The notes beneath the pieces are model-generated. The model did no database searches, was not told the origin of the DNA, and worked only from the letters and a program-made list of their open reading frames with translations. DNA of 64,000 nucleotides from DASQJL01 sp036380835 (GTDB lineage: Bacteria; Eisenbacteria; RBG-16-71-46; SZUA-252): assembly GCA_036380835.1 (NCBI GenBank), contig DASVDZ010000005.1, forward strand, positions 1 through 64,000. The letters are read 5' to 3'. How positions within the stretch are numbered: position 1 is the first letter of the stretch; each line of letters starts with the position of its first letter. The position numbers and the translations under genes were made by a program. Of the stretch, positions 59,668-64,000 are shown piece by piece.

Positions 59668-60708
59668 ATGAACCAGATGGGACGCGCCACGGGCCCGCTC
59701 AACCAGGTCGCCGGAAGGCTGAGTCCGGTGCCGATCCTCCAGGTCGCCACGGGCTTCTGGGCGAGCCAAGCGCTCCTGACCGCCGTCGATCTCCGCGTCT
59801 TCACCCTCCTCTTCGGGGGGCCGAAGACGGCGGCCGAGATCGCCGCCGAGATCGGGGTCGAGCTGAACGCCGCGGAGGCGCTCCTCGACGCCAATTGCGC
59901 GCTCGGGTTCCTGCACCGGCACGGCGAGAAATACCGCAACGACGAGGTCTCGAACGCCTACCTCGTCGAGGGATCGCCGGGCTCCTACGTCGACCTGGTC
60001 CGATTCATGCGGGAGCCGCTCTTCGGCATCTGGCAGTCGCTCCGCGACACCGTGCGCGGCGGCAAGAGCCCCGTCTCCGCGGAGGCGATGGACGAGATCG
60101 AGGTCGCGCTCGCCCGCGCCTTCCACAACGGCGCCTACGCCTCCATGATGCGCGTGGCCGAGATCCTCGACCTCGAATTCAGCGCCTACGAGCGCCTGCT
60201 CGAGCTGGGGGGGCACACGGGCGCCGGCGCCCTCTGTCTGGCGCGGCGCTACCCGCAGATGAAGGCGACGGTGCTCGACCGGCCCGTCTTCAAGAGCCTC
60301 GCCGAAGAGTTCATCAAGACGACCAAGCTCGAGGAGCGCGTCGTCTTCGAAGGTGGAAATCCCGACGAGGCGCGCCCCGGCGCGGACGTCGACCTGGTGC
60401 TCCTGCCCCATCACCTCTCGCGGCGCAGCCGCGCCTCCATTCCCGGAATCCTCCAAGCCGTCCGCTCGTCGCTCAAGGACGGCGGCATGCTGATCGTCAC
60501 GGAATTCCTCCTCGAGGACACCAAGTCCGAGCCGCGCGAGGCGGCGCTCTTCCGACTGAACGTCGTGGCGAGCTACGGGCCCCAGAACGCGGGCGCGGTC
60601 ACCCGTTCGGAGCTCTACGCGCTGCTTCGCGACGCGGGCTTCACCGACGTGGACATGGTGGGGCTCCCGATGTTCGGGATCACGGCGATCACGGCGTCGA
60701 AGGGCTGA
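59668..60708 (+). CDS. O-methyltransferase family protein (dimerisation plus SAM domain)
   Basis: 346 residues. The N-terminal winged-helix dimerisation domain (about 20-105) has VATGFWASQALLTAVDLRVF and TAAEIAAEIGVELNAAEALL. The C-terminal SAM-dependent domain has LLELGGHTGAGALCLARRYP (glycine motif, with GGHTG in place of GGGTG), VLDRPVFKSLAEEFIKTTKL, LLPHHLSRRSRASIPGILQA and DGGMLIVTEFLLED. This is the acetylserotonin/hydroxyneurosporene/BchU-like group; the substrate is not readable from sequence. It leads an operon with bshC and bshA, so a small thiol or amine as substrate is a thought, not a result. Confidence 0.82.
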   Translation: MNQMGRATGPLNQVAGRLSPVPILQVATGFWASQALLTAVDLRVFTLLFGGPKTAAEIAAEIGVELNAAEALLDANCALGFLHRHGEKYRNDEVSNAYLVEGSPGSYVDLVRFMREPLFGIWQSLRDTVRGGKSPVSAEAMDEIEVALARAFHNGAYASMMRVAEILDLEFSAYERLLELGGHTGAGALCLARRYPQMKATVLDRPVFKSLAEEFIKTTKLEERVVFEGGNPDEARPGADVDLVLLPHHLSRRSRASIPGILQAVRSSLKDGGMLIVTEFLLEDTKSEPREAALFRLNVVASYGPQNAGAVTRSELYALLRDAGFTDVDMVGLPMFGITAITASKG

Positions 60709-60711
60709 CCC

Positions 60712-61353
60712 GTGCGCGTCGAGCGCTTCCAGGTCGGCCCGTACGACAACAACCTCTACCTCCTCACCAACGCGGGCTCGCGCGACGCGATCGTGGTCGA
60801 TCCGTCCGTGGAGAGCGAGCGGGTGCTCGATACGATCCGGACGCGGGGGCTCGAGGTGAAGCGGATCCTCCTCACGCACGCCCACATCGATCACATCGTG
60901 ATGGTCGCGCCGTTCCACGAGGCGACGGGCGCTCCGGTCTGGCTCCATGCGATGGACCGGCCGCTCTACGAACGCGGCGCCGACCAGGCCGCGGCGCTCG
61001 GATTCCCGTGGCACGGGACGACCCCGATCGCGCACTGGATCGCGGAGGGCGAGGAGGTCGGCATCGCCGGGATGCCCGTCAAGGCGCTCCACACGCCCGG
61101 GCACTCTCCCGGAAGCGTCACGTTCGCGACCGAGGAAGGGCTCCTGGTGGGCGACGTCCTCTTCCGCGAGTCGATCGGCCGCACCGATCTTCCCGGCGGC
61201 GACCCGGCGCTGCTCCACCGCTCGATCAAGGAGCGCCTCTTCGTCTATCCCGGCGCCACGGCGGTCTACCCGGGGCACGGTCTTCCCACCACGATCGAGC
61301 ACGAACTGAAGACCAATCCCTTCGTCGGAGCCCCCGCGTTCGAGCGGGCGTAG
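60712..61353 (+). CDS. MBL-fold metallohydrolase (glyoxalase II-like)
   Basis: 213 residues from GTG, 3 bp after the methyltransferase. The metallo-beta-lactamase motifs are complete: LLTHAHIDHIVMVAPF (HxHxDH), LHTPGHSPGSVTF, LLVGDVLFRESIGRTDLPGG and VYPGHGLPTTIEHE. The sequence fits the YcbL/glyoxalase II-like group of two-metal hydrolases acting on thioesters. Next to bshC it could hydrolyse bacillithiol thioesters, but nothing in the sequence proves that. It ends directly before the bshC GTG. Confidence 0.87.
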   Translation: MRVERFQVGPYDNNLYLLTNAGSRDAIVVDPSVESERVLDTIRTRGLEVKRILLTHAHIDHIVMVAPFHEATGAPVWLHAMDRPLYERGADQAAALGFPWHGTTPIAHWIAEGEEVGIAGMPVKALHTPGHSPGSVTFATEEGLLVGDVLFRESIGRTDLPGGDPALLHRSIKERLFVYPGATAVYPGHGLPTTIEHELKTNPFVGAPAFERA

Positions 61354-63024
61354 GTGCCGGGTTCCGTCGCATCGGGGGAGCGCCGCGCCGCGGCGACCGG
61401 GCTCGAACGGCTCCTCGTTCCGACCGCCCTCTACCGCGACTTCCTGAACGACTTTTCGCGCGTCCGTGACTTCTATCCCGCCGACTTCCGCGACCCGAAG
61501 GAGGCGGCGGCGCGGGCCGGATCGCGCGGCTATCCCGCGGACCGCCGGGCCCGGGTCGCCGCCGTGCTCCGGCGCCAGGCCGAGCGGAACGCCCTCCTCG
61601 ACGGTTCGCGCGAATCCCTGGAGCGCTTCGAGCGTCCGAACGCGGTAGCCGTGATCGCGGGGCAGCAGCCCGGCCTCTTCGGCGGGCCGCTCTACACGCT
61701 CTACAAGGTCCTGACGGCCGTGTCGCTGGCCCGGTCGATCGAGGCGGCGGCCGGGGTTCCGGCGGTCGCGGTCTTCTGGATCGCCTCCGACGACCACGAC
61801 TTCGAAGAGGTGCGCCGGGCCTATCTGAGCGACGCCTCCCCGGAGCCGGCGCCGGTCGAGTACCCGACCGAGGCGGCCCCCCGGGGCGTCTCGGTCTCGC
61901 GGATCACGTTCGGTCCGGCGGTCGAGGCGATGGTGCGCGGCGCCGAGTCGCTCCTGCCGCCGTCCGAGTTCCGGGAGGAGCTGCTCGCGCGGCTTCGGGA
62001 CGCGTACGCGCCGGGCCGCGGCTGGTCCGAGGCGTGCGCGCGGTTCCTCGGCCGGTTCGTCGTCGAGCTCGGGGCGCTCGTCTTCGACGCCTCGGACGAG
62101 GAGGCCAAGACGATCGCGATGCCGGTCTTCGAGCGCGAGATCGCGCTCCACGGCCGGAGCGCCCAGGCGGCCAAGGAGCGCGGCGAGGAGCTGGCGCGGC
62201 GCGGGTACCACGCGCAGATCGCGCGCGCGGGGAACGAGCTCAATCTCTTCTGGCACGCGCGCGAGCGGGAGGCCGTCCGGATCGCCGAGGGCGGCGCGTT
62301 CCGGCTCGCCGTGTCGAATCAGGAGATGACCGAGTCGAAGCTCCTGGCGCTCGTGAGGAACCGACCGGCCGACGTGAGCCCGGGCGTGCTCCTCAGGCCG
62401 CTGATGCAGGACCATCTCTTCCCGACCGCGGCCTATGTCGGCGGTCCGTCGGAGGTGGCGTACTGGGCGCAGGTGAACGCGATCTATCCGCTCTTCGAGA
62501 TGGAGCCGTCGGCGATCGCGCCGCGCGCGGGGGCGACGCTGCTCGAGCCGAAGGTGGCGCGGACGCTCGATCGCTTCGACGTCGAGTGGTCGGCGCTCGC
62601 GGGAGACCCGGAGCCGGCGATCCAGGCGGCGCTCCGGGCGCTCCTTCCCGAGGACTTCCCGACGCTCTTCGGCCGGGAGCGCGACCACGCGCTCGCGGCG
62701 ATCCGGAAGATCGAGGAAGCCGTGCTCGGATTCGACCCATCGCTCAAGTCGGCGGTCGAGACGACGGGGAACAAGGTGAAGCACGAGACCGAGGTGCTGG
62801 AGAAGAAGCTGATGCAGGTCTGGAAGCGGCGCCAGGACGAGTCGGTGCAGCAGCTCAAGCGCGCGGCGGGGCACCTCTTCCCGCGCGGCGGGCTCCAGGA
62901 GCGGACGATCTCCGCGCTCGGATTCCTCGCCCGGTACGGCCCCGGCCTCCCGGGCCGGCTCGGCGCCGCGCTCGGAGCGCCCGGGTCGCACGCGCTCGTG
63001 CCTCTGGGAGGGCCGGCGGAATGA
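61354..63024 (+). CDS. bshC: Bacillithiol biosynthesis cysteine-adding enzyme BshC
   Basis: 556 residues from GTG, starting at the base after the previous stop. Features: NAVAVIAGQQPGLFGGPLYT, LYKVLTAVSLARSIE, VAVFWIASDDHDFEEVRRAY, LRPLMQDHLFPTAAYVGGPS and EVAYWAQVNAIYPLFEM, then a coiled-coil section (KHETEVLEKKLMQVWKRRQD). These define BshC, which couples Cys to glucosaminyl-malate to give bacillithiol. It overlaps bshA by 4 bp (ATGA). The deacetylase gene bshB is not in the window. Confidence 0.95.
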   Translation: MPGSVASGERRAAATGLERLLVPTALYRDFLNDFSRVRDFYPADFRDPKEAAARAGSRGYPADRRARVAAVLRRQAERNALLDGSRESLERFERPNAVAVIAGQQPGLFGGPLYTLYKVLTAVSLARSIEAAAGVPAVAVFWIASDDHDFEEVRRAYLSDASPEPAPVEYPTEAAPRGVSVSRITFGPAVEAMVRGAESLLPPSEFREELLARLRDAYAPGRGWSEACARFLGRFVVELGALVFDASDEEAKTIAMPVFEREIALHGRSAQAAKERGEELARRGYHAQIARAGNELNLFWHAREREAVRIAEGGAFRLAVSNQEMTESKLLALVRNRPADVSPGVLLRPLMQDHLFPTAAYVGGPSEVAYWAQVNAIYPLFEMEPSAIAPRAGATLLEPKVARTLDRFDVEWSALAGDPEPAIQAALRALLPEDFPTLFGRERDHALAAIRKIEEAVLGFDPSLKSAVETTGNKVKHETEVLEKKLMQVWKRRQDESVQQLKRAAGHLFPRGGLQERTISALGFLARYGPGLPGRLGAALGAPGSHALVPLGGPAE

Positions 63025-64000
63025 AGATCGGCATCAGCTGCTACCCGACGCACGGCGGGTCGGGGGTCGTCGCCACCGAGCTGGGCATGGAGCTGGCCAA
63101 GCGCGGGCACGAGGTCCACTTCATCTCCTACCAGGTCCCGTTCCGCCTGAATCCCTGCCAGGACAACATCTACTTCCACGAGGTCCAGGTCTCGTCCTAT
63201 CCGCTCTTCCAGTACCCGCCCTACACGCTCGCGCTGGCCGCGAAGATGGCCGAGGTCGCCGACGAGGCGGGGCTCGACGTGCTCCACGCGCACTACGCGG
63301 TGCCGCACGCCGTCTGCGGCTACCTCGCGCGGCGCGTCGCCAAGTCGACCAAGCTCCGGGTCGTCACGACGCTCCACGGCACCGACATCACCCTCGTCGG
63401 CTCCGACCAGTCGTTCCGGCCGCTCACTCGGTTCGGGATCGACGAGAGCGACGGCGTCACGGCGGTCTCCGAGTACCTGAGGCTGAAGACGATCGCGGTC
63501 TTCGACCCGAGCCGCGCCATCGAGGTGATCCCGAACTTCGTCGACACGGCGCGGTACGCCCCGGCTCCGCCCGGCGCCAGGAAGCGGGAGCGCTTCGCCA
63601 AGAAGGGGGAGCGGATCCTCGTCCACATCTCGAACTTCCGCCCGAGCAAGCGGGTCGCCGACGCGGTCCGCACCCTCGCCGCGGTGCGGCGCGAGACCCC
63701 GGCGGTCCTCCTCATGGTCGGGGACGGCGTCGATCGCACGAAGAGCCGGGACGTCGCGGTGGAGCTGGGGGTCGAGCGATACGTGAAGTACCTGGGCCAG
63801 ATGGACGCGGTCGAGGACGTGCTCGCCATGGCCGACCTCTTCCTCCTCCCGAGCGCGAACGAGAGCTTCGGGCTCGCGGCGCTCGAGGCGATGTCGACCG
63901 GAGTTCCGGTGATCAGCTCGAACGCCGAGGGGCTCCCGGAGCTGATCCGCCCCGGCGAGACCGGCTACCTCCTGCCGGTGGGGGACGTGGAGGGCATGGC
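63021..64000 (+). CDS. bshA: N-acetyl-alpha-D-glucosaminyl L-malate synthase BshA (cut by window end)
   Basis: The first 326 or so residues of a GT4 glycosyltransferase; the gene runs past 64000. It opens MKIGISCYPTHGGSGVVATE, with HEVHFISYQVPFRL and VLHAHYAVPHAVCGY, as in BshA. The donor site has ILVHISNFRPSKRVADAV and ANESFGLAALEAMSTGVPVI. It joins GlcNAc from UDP-GlcNAc to malate, the first step of bacillithiol synthesis. The overlap with bshC indicates coupled expression of steps one and three. Confidence 0.94.
   Translation, partial: MKIGISCYPTHGGSGVVATELGMELAKRGHEVHFISYQVPFRLNPCQDNIYFHEVQVSSYPLFQYPPYTLALAAKMAEVADEAGLDVLHAHYAVPHAVCGYLARRVAKSTKLRVVTTLHGTDITLVGSDQSFRPLTRFGIDESDGVTAVSEYLRLKTIAVFDPSRAIEVIPNFVDTARYAPAPPGARKRERFAKKGERILVHISNFRPSKRVADAVRTLAAVRRETPAVLLMVGDGVDRTKSRDVAVELGVERYVKYLGQMDAVEDVLAMADLFLLPSANESFGLAALEAMSTGVPVISSNAEGLPELIRPGETGYLLPVGDVEGM

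Noticed and set aside
59662..62991. Long minus-strand open frame opposite the methyltransferase, MBL and bshC genes
   Set aside because: Shadow frame in G+C-rich DNA; the plus-strand genes carry full catalytic motifs and overlapping starts.

Overview
The window is a dense, very G+C-rich bacterial chromosome segment, almost entirely on the + strand. From position 3549 on it is gene-packed, with many GTG starts and many 1-4 bp start/stop overlaps. The gene set points to a free-living Gram-negative-type bacterium: lipoproteins, complex I subunits, an MglA GTPase with a roadblock partner, SpoVG, bacillithiol genes (bshC, bshA), a bacterial geranylgeranylglyceryl-phosphate-type synthase and selA. 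This mix recalls deep branches of the FCB superphylum such as Candidatus Eisenbacteria. That placement is inference from gene content only; no rRNA is present.

Layout. 1-3540: a visibly less G+C-rich stretch with a gene running in from the left, a minus-strand secreted protein, a 5' half of a tRNA-Ser joined to a 5'-truncated alpha/beta hydrolase, and another secreted protein. It ends at an intact tRNA-Ser(UGA). 4001-9744: envelope proteins, a PLP enzyme of the Cys/Met family, an ICMT-like methyltransferase, a CDF metal transporter, tadA and tRNA genes. 9764-13070: tRNA-Ser(CGA), tRNA-Ser(GGA), tRNA-Ala(CGC), SRP RNA, dnaX (with a -1 frame change), ebfC and recR, the conserved tadA-scr-dnaX-ebfC-recR block. 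13298-16711: roadblock protein, mglA, pgpA, cinA, thpR. 16829-26340: recA-recX-alaS followed by a polyprenyl/sugar block (GGGP-synthase family, rmlA-like with an apparent AUC start, rmlD, gmhA-like, DPPR-synthase-like UbiA, ispE). 26450-35389: spoVG, tRNA-Gln, prs behind a structured leader, then rplY-pth-rpsF-rpsR-DUF2232-rplI, a parvulin lipoprotein, a bifunctional-nuclease-family protein, a gamma carbonic anhydrase and a periplasmic binding protein. 35509-47726: livKHMGF running without a gap into selA, a SPOR protein with a degenerate P-loop domain, smc and ftsY. 47746-52311: a GGDEF protein divergent from a small secreted protein and a TPR/AAA+/Fis regulator that lacks the sigma54-contact loop. 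52498-58492: a split complex I set (nuoI, then a ZIP transporter, then nuoBDFG without nuoC or nuoE). 58449-64000: adenosine deaminase, then an operon with an O-methyltransferase-like protein, an MBL hydrolase, bshC and bshA (cut by the window end).

Regulation. Most intergenic starts share one promoter form, TTGAmn, 16-17 bp, TAnnnT. I found eight good examples, including one inside ispE that probably serves spoVG and one just before the bacillithiol operon. Hairpins followed by clear T runs are almost absent; the one before prs is the best.

Most noteworthy points: the tRNA/hydrolase junction at about 1535-1570, the dnaX frame change, the AUC start of the rmlA-like gene, the AAA+ regulator without GAFTGA, the pseudo-P-loop SPOR protein between selA and smc, and the methyltransferase-MBL-bshC-bshA operon.
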